Below, one piece after another: positions 1 to 11,900 of a stretch of 64,000 nt of DNA (position 1 is its first letter; every line of letters begins with the position of its first letter). This DNA is from Botrytis cinerea B05.10 (taxonomy: Eukaryota > Ascomycota > Leotiomycetes > Helotiales > Sclerotiniaceae): assembly GCF_000143535.2 (NCBI RefSeq), contig NC_037310.1:3968001-4032000 (forward strand). Reading direction: 5' to 3'. The notes beneath the pieces were generated by a model. That model did not search any database, had not been told where the DNA came from, and was given only the letters and a program-made list of their open reading frames with translations. Both the position numbers and the translations under genes were made by a program.

Positions 1-1482
1 CGGATGGATGGATGAATAATAAATTAAGAGGATTTGGATCAATTGATAAAAAGGGAATTATGCATTAGGACTCTGTAGGTACCAAGCCAAGGTAGGTATT
101 GTAAGTAGAACCTTGCACCCTCAATCTGTACTAAGGTTAAGATGTGGCCCCCCACCCCCCGTTCGTCTTCTTTTCTTTTCTTTTCTTACGCCGGTGCCAC
201 ACCACACATCACACCCTGCCCGAGTCAAATTTCCCTCTCTGCATCTGCTAGGCGTTTGGCACCGTTCGTCTGGTCTCTCGAACCGCGCTGCCATACCCCT
301 GACAAAGTCCATTTCCTTAAGATGATTTTGTTTGTTTACATTATCTCCATCTGGTGACAACGCATTCAATAGTACGCATCGTCTATGGTTTACCTGGATA
401 AAAATAAGATGGCAAGTGGGCTGGATTGCCTCGAGGGCCTCCGCACACGATGGCAGGACAATCAATCTTAACACGGAAGTGAACAACAAGTGAGTACACA
501 CAGTCCTCGGACTCCGCGAGCTCGACAGACAATGGTGATGGTGGCGGGTGGTGAGATATACGATGAAGGGGGAGGCAAAGACAGAGAGGGTTTGTGGCAG
601 CTAGATGAAGACGGATTGGCTGGTGAGGTGGTATGCGGGTATAGCCTCCAATGGGAAGTGGTGATAGCTCCCTAGGGTTTTTCTTCAGCAGTTACCAAGA
701 TGACTCTTGTGCAAGCGTATATAAGTGAAGCAGCGGCGTCGAACGAAGCGAGTCAATTAAAATCTTTCAAAATGCGTGTGCAGAGATGAGAGAGATCTCT
801 TACTCCCTTGTCATGCATATTCAACCGCTGATCGAGCCGTCTTATAGGTCAATTGTAGCCAAACCCCTTCCATAGTTTGTGCCCCCAAACTCTATCTATT
901 ATCTTAGCATATCGTGAATGTAGCGACCGGCCCTCGAAAATAAGCTTCGATGCAACTACGTTCTGCATACTCCTGAAACTGAGACTTGATAATCTAGCGG
1001 CACGGCTAGCCATTTCCTCCGCAGATTAGAGAAGGGAAGCCACTGTATGATAGAAGACGAAGTGTCCGCTGCTATCATCGTGATCGTAAGATGGTTCGGG
1101 ATTCTGATCAATGGACTCGTAGAATATTGATGACTAGACCGAGATTTGCTTTTCTTCGAACTGTTTGATGTATAATTACACTTTCTTGCATCGCGATTTG
1201 CTTTTGGGGGATGCGCATCAAGTGTGTCACAGTCAGGGTCGAAACAAGCTTCATTTGGGGTTTCAAATTCGTAATAAGAAAGTATTACAGAGTAAGGAGT
1301 ACGGAGCACACCACCTGTGAGAATTGCTGCGACCGTAACGTGATTTTGACTTCTGTCAATTTAGATGAGATGAGGTGAACTCGGAAATGGATGCCCTCGC
1401 GTCGATGAACAATAAGACAAAGGGGTGTCAAATTCACGAAAAAGGGTTCGTTCAGTATACGTTACGGTGTGAACTAGGGTGT

Positions 1483-1515
1483 GACTTGCCTGACTTGCCT
1501 GACTTGCCTGACTTG
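1483..1515. repeat. 9-bp tandem repeat GACTTGCCT, about 3.7 copies
   Basis: Perfect head-to-tail copies of GACTTGCCT. The unit is a multiple of three, so it reads as a repeating Asp-Leu-Pro in one frame, but the surrounding frame has no other sign of being a gene. Confidence 0.85.
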
Positions 1516-1747
1516 ATGGATCACGACAAGCATGTTATACACTACAGTATTGCTACTATGATACTAGACCAGAGACCAGCTACCTCCTTGGTCGTAGTCT
1601 GTAGTCGGAGCATGCAATGCACGGGACGGATTTTGCCCGCGAGCGAATCAGATATCAATCGTGCCTGACACTTGACCAATTCAAGACACATTTGACGGTT
1701 AACACCAGCGTATCAATTGCATTTTCCCTCGTTTTTTCCTTCTTCTG

Positions 1748-1790
1748 TCCTCTCTCCTCTCTCCTCTCTCCTCTCTCCTCTCTCCTCTCC
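1748..1790. repeat. pyrimidine-rich 7-bp tandem repeat (TCCTCTC)
   Basis: About six head-to-tail copies of a TCCTCTC unit, all pyrimidine on the plus strand. A CT tract of this kind is common just upstream of fungal transcription starts, but no gene follows in a usable position. Confidence 0.85.
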
Positions 1791-3968
1791 CATCATGGTC
1801 CGAACATCCATCCAATCATCTTTTTTCGGAAAGCAGTTTAGCGCAATAGTGCATCCAACTATTAACTAACGTTCATATCACACCTCTGTAAAAACAAGAA
1901 TGTACGAAGTACAAAGTACAGTTGTACAAAATATAGATGAAGACCATCTTTACATGAAACACGAACTCAAGAACCATCCAAGATAATTCGTTATTACAAT
2001 ACTACCTTACGAGGATTTTAAGTTCAATCATCACCTCATGAACTCATCCAGCCAGCCTTCACCTCCAGAGTTTTCCGTTCATAATTTGCCTCCTCCTAGT
2101 GCTACTGCGTTTCCCCTCCCTTTCTAGAGTGACCCCGTGAATTCACTTGGTTCACTATTATCACAAAAGGCGCTCGGGAAGTGGGTAACAACTTCTTGTC
2201 TCATGAATCAGAAATCATCGGGTACTTGCTTTTTGCATTCGATGTCTTACTTTACTGTCTCAACATCAATCGAAAAGCTCACGAGCCATCCGTCTACAGC
2301 TTTTATTCACATACGCATACTGCGTACAGTCATCAACCAGAGCCAGAGTGCTTGAAAACTCAAGTGGTTCGGAAGAAATCCCAATGAGTGATGGGTGACG
2401 GATGACCGAAGTTTCACCCCTTGATCCTAGCCGATGTAAGATTGTCCACTCATAGGGCCCGAGTCCCGACCAACTTCCAAGCTTCGATAGAATTACCCAA
2501 ACAAGTATCAACCTCGAGGGATAGAAAAGTATATACAAACAGAACAGTACACACGGCACATGGACACTTGTCTGCCATCAAATTTGGCCACAAGATCCAA
2601 ACTCCCCGCGCGATGGGATTCCGACAGCATGCCATCTACACAACCGTGGCTCATGCATCTCGTCTTCACGTCAAAGCAGCTTCCGCACTCGACAGGATCC
2701 GTCTCACCAATCAAGCCTTAAGATCGCCAGGAAAATTATCAGGCTGAACGATCTGCCACCTCCATTTACGCGGCCAGGAATGGTAATTACTTTTCTCGTC
2801 CCCGGTTCAAATCATCTTAATATATGGCGATCACCCAGGCCTTTCCTGCCTGCGGGTAGCAATGGAACGGCCGAGACAAGAAAATCACGGAAATGATTTG
2901 TTTCCCGGGCGGGGCGAAGGCGGGGTGGGGGAAATAACATGACGTTTGAAATCTCTTGGGAGCTGAGCGCTCCAATTCCTTGGGTTCTTCTTGTCAATTT
3001 TGTAAGCACCCTGGGTGTATTGGTGCTTCTAGAAGTCTTGCAAGGCCACTCGGTCCCATTGCTGCTCAGGGTAAAATGATATATCAAATTCGAATTTCAC
3101 AAACCACCCCTTCCTTCCACCATCATAACATCGGAGATTTGCGTTCCATCCCGAAAGGGCAACGCAATAACACGCGTTAATCTAAACAATTAACACACCA
3201 CTATTTCTGTCAAATTGGCAAAGGCATAGATGCTGCAAGTTGCCGCTTTAAATTCCAGCAACTGCAGTGCTATGAACCGCTTCAAAGTGCACACATACAT
3301 ATGGACAAGTAATGCAGGGTACCGGCAATGCACATCGATAAACGTACAGCAAAGCTTTTTCTCCATAGGGAAAGTCCTCAGATGCTGAGTTGACAATATA
3401 GACCCATCTATTATAATGACAATTTTCGAATATCGGGAAATGTTCAGTTCTCGTTTGATATCTAAGTCGGGATATATAACATTACGTGGATAATCTTGGC
3501 TCATGTATAACTATGGGTTGAATGAAGTGTTGAGTACACAACCCAAGTATCGGTACGCGCCGTTATCTGCCAAATACCTAGCAGCAGAGGATATCAGGCT
3601 TGTTCCATTACACGATAATGGCGAGAGCGGGAAGAGGATCAGGTAGGCAGATCTAGTAGATCCGGGGAAAGTTGCCCACCATAAGTTGTTTTTTTCTTTT
3701 TTTTTGGAAATCTATCTACCTGCTAAAGAAATGATCATCTTGTGCTTTGAGTCCATACTGTATTCTGAATGGACAATACCTTCTTAATGGCTCTTCTCCA
3801 AAATTTCACTACCTGGCTGCTTTGTTAACCTAATCTTCTTGGCTTTAAGAGTCTATGTACCCCCGTCCTTTCCGAAGCTTTCACTTCACATCTTCATCCC
3901 AAGCAGGATATCGATCATTAATATCGGAGTACATTGCGACAATCAGGGAACGCGGTTAAATCCACATT

Positions 3969-3990
3969 CTCGTACGAGTGCTCGTACGAA
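3969..3990. other. two copies of the palindrome TCGTACGA 4 bp apart
   Basis: The 8-bp palindrome TCGTACGA occurs at 3970-3977 and again at 3982-3989, separated by GTGC. The first is part of the 10-bp palindrome CTCGTACGAG. This could be a paired binding site for a dimeric factor; no neighbouring gene supports a specific role. Confidence 0.5.
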
Positions 3991-5331
3991 CATCAAACTC
4001 CCGTGAACACAATTTCATGCTGTCAAACCCCGTACAAGAGATTATATATTAGCAGTCTAATGAGGCTTGCATGCGGGGTACTACATCGTGAGTATACTTA
4101 ATCAAAGCATAGTCTTCATAGATTTCATGGTTTTGGGCTTGATATGAGAATGACAGTCGAGTGATAGGACGAATGAGGTGAAGTGTACTAATATTGTTGT
4201 ATAGAAAGAATATTTGGAACATTGCTCTTCGTTTGGATAGAGATGAAAGATAATCATACTAAAATTATTATGTAATGGTAGTATTTAAAGACAGGTTATA
4301 AAAATGTATATCAAAAGTTATTGACTTCATCAGTATGCAATTTTCTATATCTGGATAGAATCTGCAGTTACGAATCAAAGAGGTCCTATATTGTATGTGT
4401 GTATTCTAGGACATATTCAAATATATTGCAGCATTTGCAACCACCCAAACGTAAAGTTGAGAGTAACATAGATGTCAACATCAGTACATCCTATTGAGTA
4501 ATGTACACTTCCTTGCTGCTTCACTTGTTCACTGAATCGTGCAATTTACATATGATTTGTGGATCATGATCACAACGGCGGGGTCTAGTGACACGCTTGG
4601 GTAGTTTGATCGCTATGTGGCTCTAACAGGCTTTCTAATTGTGTGGTTGGAGGATTGGCTCACTTTGGTCCTCAGCAGCATTCTGTTTGATGCTTCCAGG
4701 TAAATGAGATTTCAAGTCTACCATTTCTATTTAGTTCCTAAAGCAATAAAGTCTCATCTATATGCACTCTCTAATTCATACTGGCTTTGCTCCCATGCTA
4801 GAGTTTACATTTGATCTCTAATATAAGATAATATCGCGTGGAATCGAAGAAATTTCTAGAAGAGGCTCTACAATTCTACCTCTTCACAAAAAAATAACAA
4901 CGATTCCACACATTGCATCCATATGTGTCAGATAATAGGTGGCTCTACCTCATTTTATCCAAGCATCTGCCTAAGCCTCTATAGAAAGCTCAAATTGACT
5001 AGAGGTTATGGAGAAAGCAATAATAACAATAGTTTTCTCGCACTTTTTTCTTTCGAGGGAAACTCCATAGTGTAAACTGATATGTATCGCGCTGGCTGCT
5101 GACGCAAGTGGGCAGATTTGATATCTAGTTTGCATTTTTACGCATGTAACTCTTTTCTTTCGGAATGAAATGATAAATGGGCATCATTCGATGTTCTACA
5201 ATACCGGTGCAGGTTTGCGGCGTGTGTGTGATGAGAAATGTGCAAATTGTTGGAATAATTCATCTCCAATACTCATCCATGAATTCATCGAACAGTCTTG
5301 ACCAGAGAACAGACATGTACACGATATTATT

Positions 5332-6700
5332 GTGCTTAAACTTACATTCTTATTCCTACTCCCAAGTACTTGGATCCCCATCCCCCAGTTCCATCTGCTC
5401 TCAACGAACGTTGCCAGCATTCGAAACATCTCATTCAACCAACTCAAAAATAATGTGAATGATGAGTCTGAGAAGCTATTTCAGGCTTGCCAAGAAAATA
5501 GGTTCTCCCTCTTGAAACCGAAAAATGGTGATCAAGATGAAAATTTGTTAGGCGATGCAGAGAAGATGATTGATGTTACTACATTGACAATTACTATTGA
5601 TTGTGAAGTGTTGAAGGAATACGCATATCAACCACAGAAAAGTATTTTGGAGTAAGTTTGCATCTCATCTCATTCTTTACGCAAGCGTTCACTTGTGTGT
5701 GACAGGAATCACGGGATACTTCCCAACTTCCCACGTTTGATGATAAACTAAATCCCCCATTGAGGAAAACTAGAACTTCCATATAGTTCGGCTGATCTGT
5801 CTGATATTGTAAAATCAACTTTTGCAGTACTTGGATCGATATTTCAAGAGATGTTACCGAGTTCAATTCTGGCGGTGATTCATTCATCTGGGCACCCACT
5901 GCCGATTTAATACTTTAAAATTGGGAAGAAATAGACAATTGACGTAATTCTGATACCTCTAGATACAAAGCATCTGGTGTATTAAAGACCAACGACGGCA
6001 AACTCGATAGAATATCAATATTCTCTCCAGGACAAGATGACTTACCCGGAGCCACGCGGAGAAGCCTCACCGACCGAAACTCGCCGTGGAGAATGCGAAT
6101 TGTTCTTCCATCACGCCCATGCAGTTCTGGGCGGCATTTCACTTACCTTGAAAAACATCTGGGTCTTGCACCTGACACACTGATGTCCCTGAACTCTTTA
6201 GACAACGAGTAAGATACTTCTCTACGCATGCTACTTGGTTGTCCTCAATCATCTATACAAAATCCCTGGATCACATTAGCCGGCTACACAGATATTGGAA
6301 CCATAAACATGCTCTCCAATGTCGCAGGGGGTTTACCAATTTTTACCTCCTCAGCAGAAAATCGTAATGAGAATTGGCAATACGTCAGTCCAGCACCAGG
6401 CTGCGCACTGGTAAATATTGGGGACTCGATGGTCGAATATTGCCGCGCTCGCTCCATTGTGTTATCACTGCGCCAGGGAAACGAGCGAGCTTTACGAGTT
6501 ATTAGAGTTTAGCTTATTTGGTAAGATCGGAAAAAATACTTCGCTGTAGGTGTTGGAGAGTAAGAGGGGTGATTCTGAGCTTGGAAGAAAGAGGAAAAGG
6601 AGGAGGAATGGAGTGTGAGAGTGGAGTGCTTGAGGGCAATGCAAGTTATGAAGGGGTACTGGATAAGTTGCCGTTTCACGGGCTTCATTCGTCGGTGTCA
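5332..6700 (+). pseudogene. decayed 2-oxoglutarate/Fe(II)-dependent oxygenase (isopenicillin N synthase family)
   Basis: Pieces of one oxygenase gene are recognisable in order but in several frames. An N-terminal part (5332-5655) has the typical LFQACQ segment. A middle part around 6141-6512 reads through an in-frame TAA at 6210-6212 and contains the family core: YTDIGTINML, then WQYVSPAPG and ALVNIGDSMVE. In active members the first motif is HTD, where His and Asp bind iron; here His is replaced by Tyr. After DSMVE the frame shifts: in another frame the sequence continues with LHCVITAPGK, which carries the distal iron-ligand His. Degraded C-terminal sequence follows to about 6700. With a stop, a frameshift and a lost metal ligand it cannot make a working enzyme of this family. 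The stretch 5,700-6,140 is too decayed to read. Confidence 0.82.
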
Positions 6701-6703
6701 TGA

Positions 6704-7478
6704 GCATTGAGTTGCTAATCATAGTCATGTTCTACGCAGTGCAGATGCTAGTCTCTTAACAGAATAGAAAGGTGAAAAGCATGCTGTACTTAAACATCGC
6801 TCCTCAATATGTATTGCTCTGCTAGATCTTAGATAGGGATTCGAGACTACTCAAGTATATAAACGAAGCAAGACGATTGACCAAGCGGAATTGTCGCTTG
6901 CAATCATTCGGCCAAGCTCAACTTCAGTATGCAGCAGTGGAATGGGCAAGAAAGACAACGGAGACGAAGCGCATATATGAGGAAAGAGCTTGAGGGCTGG
7001 TGATGCATTTCACTTGGGATATATGGCGAGTAGAAGGAATATATATGACATGTAGAGAGATTTCGGGACGGGTTCAGGCTGGTAGAGTCTCGAGAGTCAG
7101 GATGCTTGATTGAATGCAAAAGAGACATCTAGTCGATTGTATGGAAGCATGTAGAATTGAGAGTGAAATTGAAGCTTTGTGGCATGTGAGGATACAAAAT
7201 ATGGCAAGTATATTAGTATATGGAGAATGATTCTGTACCAACAGACAGGCTCTCGTGATTCTGATAGATACGGGGAAGAGGAAGAAGCTTGTGTCGACTG
7301 ATTCATTCACACCTTCAAAAGTTTGCGTGGCTATGATACTGCTCTGGAAGAAACGATATCATGCAATTGTCGATTGGTATTTGATGTACAAATCGGGAAC
7401 GATGTCCCATAGAAACCAAGCCCCCTAACCAATAACACCTAACGCCACGCTTTCCCATCTTTCCTGTACTCTATTTCC
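6704..7478. other. intergenic, nothing recognised
   Basis: About 775 bp between the oxygenase pseudogene and the 3' end of the Rtf2 gene. Only short unsupported frames; no repeat or RNA gene seen. Confidence 0.5.
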
Positions 7479-8471
7479 CTATGATTTTCTGTTCATCGAG
7501 AACCCTCTTGTCATGAAGTCCCCACCCTTTTGTTTTTGTGCATTGTATCCGGTGTTCGAAAACAAACTCTTAAGATTGTCATTCATCCCCAACTTTCGTC
7601 TTTTGTTCCGTTCCTCTTGCTCTTCTAAAACCTTGGCTGTTAGGTTTGCCGCTGATGCATTTTTGATACCTGAAGGTACTGTAGAAGGTCCATTATTTGA
7701 CTTTGGTGTCGCTGCCCCATTTCCATTCTCTTGTATTCGAGCCTGGGTTCTGTCGGTAACTCCATTTTCTTTTGATCGAGGTTGGCTACTGTCAGGAGAG
7801 TTTCCTTTCCCGCTTTCCAAGGGTTCCGCAGACTCTGATTCCGTTGCGTGCTTTCTTTTTTTCTTCCCCCCTGGAGCTTTCTTCAGTGAATGAGTTAATC
7901 CTCCATCCTTCAGCTTGGTCGCTCGCAATGCTAATCTCGAGATATCTTCTTTCGATACGGGAATTATAGATATAACATTGTCCGCAGTATAGCCTTCATT
8001 GCACTCCACACATGTGTCACCTTTTAACTCTTTGATCGCAACTTCTGAGAACGCATGTCCGCATGGCACTAAATAGACAGCTCTGGTACTAGCTCCCAAC
8101 TCCTTAGTGGTGATAGGACATATCTTTTTTTCTTGCTTATCTTCCTTGACTGTCGAGAATTTAACTTCGACAATGTCGCGAAGTCCTTTAACTCGTCCTT
8201 GCAGAACCTCTTCCTTCTCTTTTATGACTGAAGCGGGGACATCATCGTCTTTAGGAAGTAGCTGTTCGAGAATGGCATCTTTGTTGTAGAGTGTCCCGGC
8301 GCAATCGGATACGATGGGTGCAGTGAGAGGTTTATTGGAGAGGGGACAATATGTCCAGGCGTGTGTTTGTGATTCGTGAAGGGTAGCTTTTAATTCTGAA
8401 GTATTTGGATTGCGCGCGGCTTCTTTTACAAGTTCGCGACGAGTAGGGATACTTCCACCATCATTACCCAT
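7479..8471 (-). CDS. rtf2: replication termination factor 2 (Rtf2) family protein
   Basis: Single exon of 330 residues. It begins MGNDGGSIPTRRELVK, the hallmark start of Rtf2 proteins, which is why I start at 8471 and not at an upstream in-frame ATG (8531). It then has two divergent RING/U-box-like halves: YCPLSNKPL with SDCAGTLYNKDAIL, and ICPITTKEL, VPCGHAFSE, CVECNEGY. The second half of the protein is low-complexity and basic, with GGKKKRKH and, near the C-terminus, ERNKRRKLG. Rtf2 in fission yeast stabilises replication forks stalled at the RTS1 barrier in a PCNA- and SUMO-linked manner, and human RTF2 is removed from stalled forks; it acts in the nucleus. The gene shares a roughly 520-bp divergent promoter with TOR. 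The identification rests on family recognition and is firm; the function here is by homology. Confidence 0.93.
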   Translation of the reverse strand: MGNDGGSIPTRRELVKEAARNPNTSELKATLHESQTHAWTYCPLSNKPLTAPIVSDCAGTLYNKDAILEQLLPKDDDVPASVIKEKEEVLQGRVKGLRDIVEVKFSTVKEDKQEKKICPITTKELGASTRAVYLVPCGHAFSEVAIKELKGDTCVECNEGYTADNVISIIPVSKEDISRLALRATKLKDGGLTHSLKKAPGGKKKRKHATESESAEPLESGKGNSPDSSQPRSKENGVTDRTQARIQENGNGAATPKSNNGPSTVPSGIKNASAANLTAKVLEEQEERNKRRKLGMNDNLKSLFSNTGYNAQKQKGGDFMTRGFSMNRKS

Positions 8472-8990
8472 GACGAGGAAATTGATATGCTCTGTAATCG
8501 GCAATGAGTTCAAACCCTTGAGGATGTACAACGAACGAGTTTCTGGGGCAGATCGTGGATGAGTGAGATGAAATAAATAAGTCTTTTTCCTTTTTCCGTA
8601 GTAGGAATGATGGATGATTGACCGTTTGAGCGAGGCGGTCTCTGAAGTTCTTGAGGCGGTCTTACCGTTTTACTGATAAGGTCGTTATCGCCACGCACCG
8701 TATTAGTGAACTTGTGATTTAGCGTGCTTTTCACCTCGAACTCGTCGGTTCGGCATCAACACATTGAGCTTTCCGTTATTAACCAGGTACTTACAAGACA
8801 GTGAGCATTTCAAACTCCTGCCTGCCCATAATCAAATTGCAGGCTTCCTTCAAAACAAATACATCAACGAAAACAATTACTAAGCTGGGTAGCCGCACGA
8901 GGTCGAGGGCGAGGATGGAATGCGCATGATACTGTGCTGGTTGAACTGCAAACTCATCCATTGAGAGAGAAGCTCTGAAAAGACGCCAAG
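8472..8990. promoter_or_regulatory. divergent promoter between rtf2 and the TOR gene
   Basis: The 519 bp separating the start codons of two head-to-head genes must contain both core promoters and 5' UTRs. No TATA box or named operator stands out. Short open frames in it look like chance. Confidence 0.55.
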
Positions 8991-11900
8991 ATGTCACAAC
9001 AATCTAATCAAGCATTTGATGCTTTGAATCGCATTGTGGCAGATTTAAGATCACGGTTAGCTTGACGCAACTGGGTGTATTTTTATACGGTGTTGGTAGC
9101 TAATGATTCGAATGTAGGAGTGATGAACAGCGAAAGAGAGCGGCCCTGGAGTTAAGAGAGTTGCTTGAGGTTGCTTCTAGAGGTGAGGTCCATATTTCAT
9201 ACTAGTCTATGGGATTGGGAACTAATCAATGCTTTGGCAGACTTTCCCCAGGAACGATACACGGAATTTTCCAATATTGTAAGTGGAAAGATTACCAGCC
9301 TCATCGGTCACCATGGAGATGTTGAGCGAACTGGTGGTATATATGCTATCGATGCGCTGGTCGATTTTGACGGTATAGAAGTCGGACAACGAGTCACTCG
9401 ATTCGGACAGTCCCTTCGAAATATATTGAGGGGGAAGGATCTTGCTCCTATGCAACCGGCAGCAATGGCATTGGGAAAGATGTGTAGGCCTGGAGGTTCG
9501 TTGGTGTCGGATCTGGTGGAGAGCGAGATCAAAACCGCCCTGGAATACTTGCAGTCCGATCGAATCGAAGAAAAACGATATAGCGCGGTTCTGGTTTTGC
9601 GAGAATTGGGCAGAAACTCTCCAACACTGGTTTACACTTTTGTTGGGCTAATATTCGATCAAATATGGGTAGGCTTGAGAGATCAGCGACTCCTTATCCG
9701 ACAGACTGCAGCAGAAGCCATAAGTGCATGCTTTCAGATAATTAGAGAGAGAGATCCAACTTTACGACAGACATGGCAAGCAAAAATATACGACGAAGCT
9801 GTTCAGGGCGTGAGGCAAGGGACTGTGGAATATATCCATGGATCCCTTCTTGTGATTAAGGAGCTTCTTCAGCAAGGTGGTATGTTTATGCATGAGCATT
9901 ATCCAGAAGTCTGCGAAATTGTTTTTCGACACAAAGATCACCGAGACGCACAGATTCGGAAAACAGTTGTTATGCTGATACCCGAATTGGCGAACTATTC
10001 CCCTACCGAGTTTGCTCAATCTTACCTTCACAGGTTTATGGTTTTCTTATCTGGAATGCTCAAGAAGGATAAAGATAGAAATGACGCGTTCTTGGCTATT
10101 GGAAACATCGCCAATGCTGTCAAAAGTGCTATTGCTTCTTACCTAGATGGAGTTTTAATATATGTCAGAGAAGGCTTGTCATTGAAGTCGTAAGTTCTGT
10201 CGGAATTCTATGTACATATACATGCTAACCGTTTCTTTCAGGAGACGACTCGGCACAGTGGACCCAGTCTTTGATTGCATCAGTAGGTTGGCCGTCGCAG
10301 TTGGGCAAACCCTCAGCAAATATATGGAGGCACTTTTAGACCCCATATTCGCATGTGAGCTAAGTCCCAAGTTGACTCAAGCTTTGGTGGATATGGCTTT
10401 CTATATACCACCAGTAAAGCCTATCATCCAAGAAAGATTGCTGGACATGTTGAGCAAGGTTCTCTGTGGCGAGCCATTTAAACCGCTGGGAGCCCCTACA
10501 CCAAACAACATTGCTGCTGCGCCAGTCGTGCCAAAAGACTCAAAAGATCCACAAGCATATGAGCACCGCCAAAGCGAAATCAAACTAGCCCTTAACACTC
10601 TAGGGAGTTTTGACTTTTCTGGACATGTTCTAAACGAATTTGTGCGTGATGTTGCTATCAAATATGTCGAAGATGAGAATCCAGAGATTAGAGAGGCAGC
10701 TGCTTTGACGTGCTGCCAACTTTACGTCCGAGATCCTATTGTGAATCAAACGAGTCACCATGCGATTCAAGTCGTCAGCGAAGTTATTGAGAAATTACTT
10801 ACCGTCGGTGTTGGAGATCCGGATCCTAGCATTCGAAGAGTGGTTTTAGCTGCTCTTGACGAACGATTTGATCGCCATCTTGCTAAAGCAGAGAACATCC
10901 GAACTCTGTTCTTTGCTTTGAATGACGAAGTATTCCAAATCCGTGAAGTTGCTATCACCATCATTGGTCGCTTGACGCATGTTAATCCTGCATATGTCAT
11001 TCCTTCTTTGCGAAAGGTTCTCATTCAAATGCTCACAGAACTCGAGTTCTCCGACGTAGCGAGAAATAAAGAAGAAAGCGCTAAACTGCTTAGCTTACTC
11101 GTTCAAAATTCACAGAAATTGATTAAACCATATGTCACACCTATGATGGATGTTTTATTGCCCAAAGCTCGCGATCCTAGTCCAGCTGTGGCTGCTACTA
11201 TTATGAAGGCTATCGGTGAGCTTGCCTGTGTTGGAGGAGAGGGCATGATTCCATTCATCAAGCAGCTCATGCCTATAATCATCGAAGCCTTGCAGGATCA
11301 AAGCTCTTCTGCCAAACGTGAAGCTTCTTTACGAACTTTAGGTCAACTGGCAAGCAACTCAGGCTATGTCATTAAACCGTATTTGGAATACCCTCGACTT
11401 TTGGAGATTTTGCAGAATATCATTCGAGGAGAACCACAACGAGGTCCATTGCGGCAAGAGACTATCAAACTTATGGGTATTCTTGGTGCTTTGGATCCAT
11501 ATCGACATCAGCAAGTTGAAGAGCGATCCCCAGAGATGCAATTACGTCTAGAGTCAAACCAGATGACTGATATATCTCTTATGATGACAGGGCTGACACC
11601 CTCCAATAAGGAATATTTTCCAACTGTTGTGATAAATGCTCTTCTCAATATCTTGAAGGATCCATCTCTTAACCAACATCATGCTATGGTTATCGAAGCC
11701 ATCATGTCAATTTTCAGAACCTTAGGACTAGAATGCGTCTCTTTCCTTGATAAGATCATTCCTGCATTTTTGTCTGTAATTCGAACCTCTCCACAAACCC
11801 GTCTTGAATCATACTTCAGTCAGTTAAGTTTGTTGGTGACCATCGTACGACAGCACATCCGTAATTACTTACCAGAGATTGTCCTGGTACTTCAAGAATA

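Larger units (their letters stand above)
1..5331. other. long intergenic stretch with no supportable gene
   Basis: About 5.3 kb in which I find no convincing protein. All open frames are short, lack recognisable motifs and do not join across plausible introns. I see no tRNA or rRNA. It holds two simple tandem repeats and a double palindrome, listed separately. Base composition is ordinary for a fungal intergenic region (not the extreme AT bias of the island to the right). It may contain promoters or UTRs of a gene left of the window, or non-coding transcripts, neither of which can be shown from sequence alone. Confidence 0.6.

Noticed and set aside
121..501. 126-codon minus-strand frame near the left edge
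   Set aside because: Low-complexity composition, no motif, overlaps competing plus-strand frames; looks like chance.
956..1309. 117-codon minus-strand frame
   Set aside because: No signal peptide, domain or plausible splice partner; composition unlike the real genes here.
1375..1668. 97-codon frame with Asp-Leu-Pro repeats
   Set aside because: The repeat is the translation of a 9-bp tandem DNA repeat and the rest has no protein character.
2790..2815. tRNA-like GGTTCAAATC motif
   Set aside because: No acceptor stem, D arm or anticodon arm can be paired upstream, and the T stem does not pair.
7513..7893. 126-codon plus-strand frame
   Set aside because: Exactly antisense to the Rtf2 coding sequence; a shadow of its codon bias.
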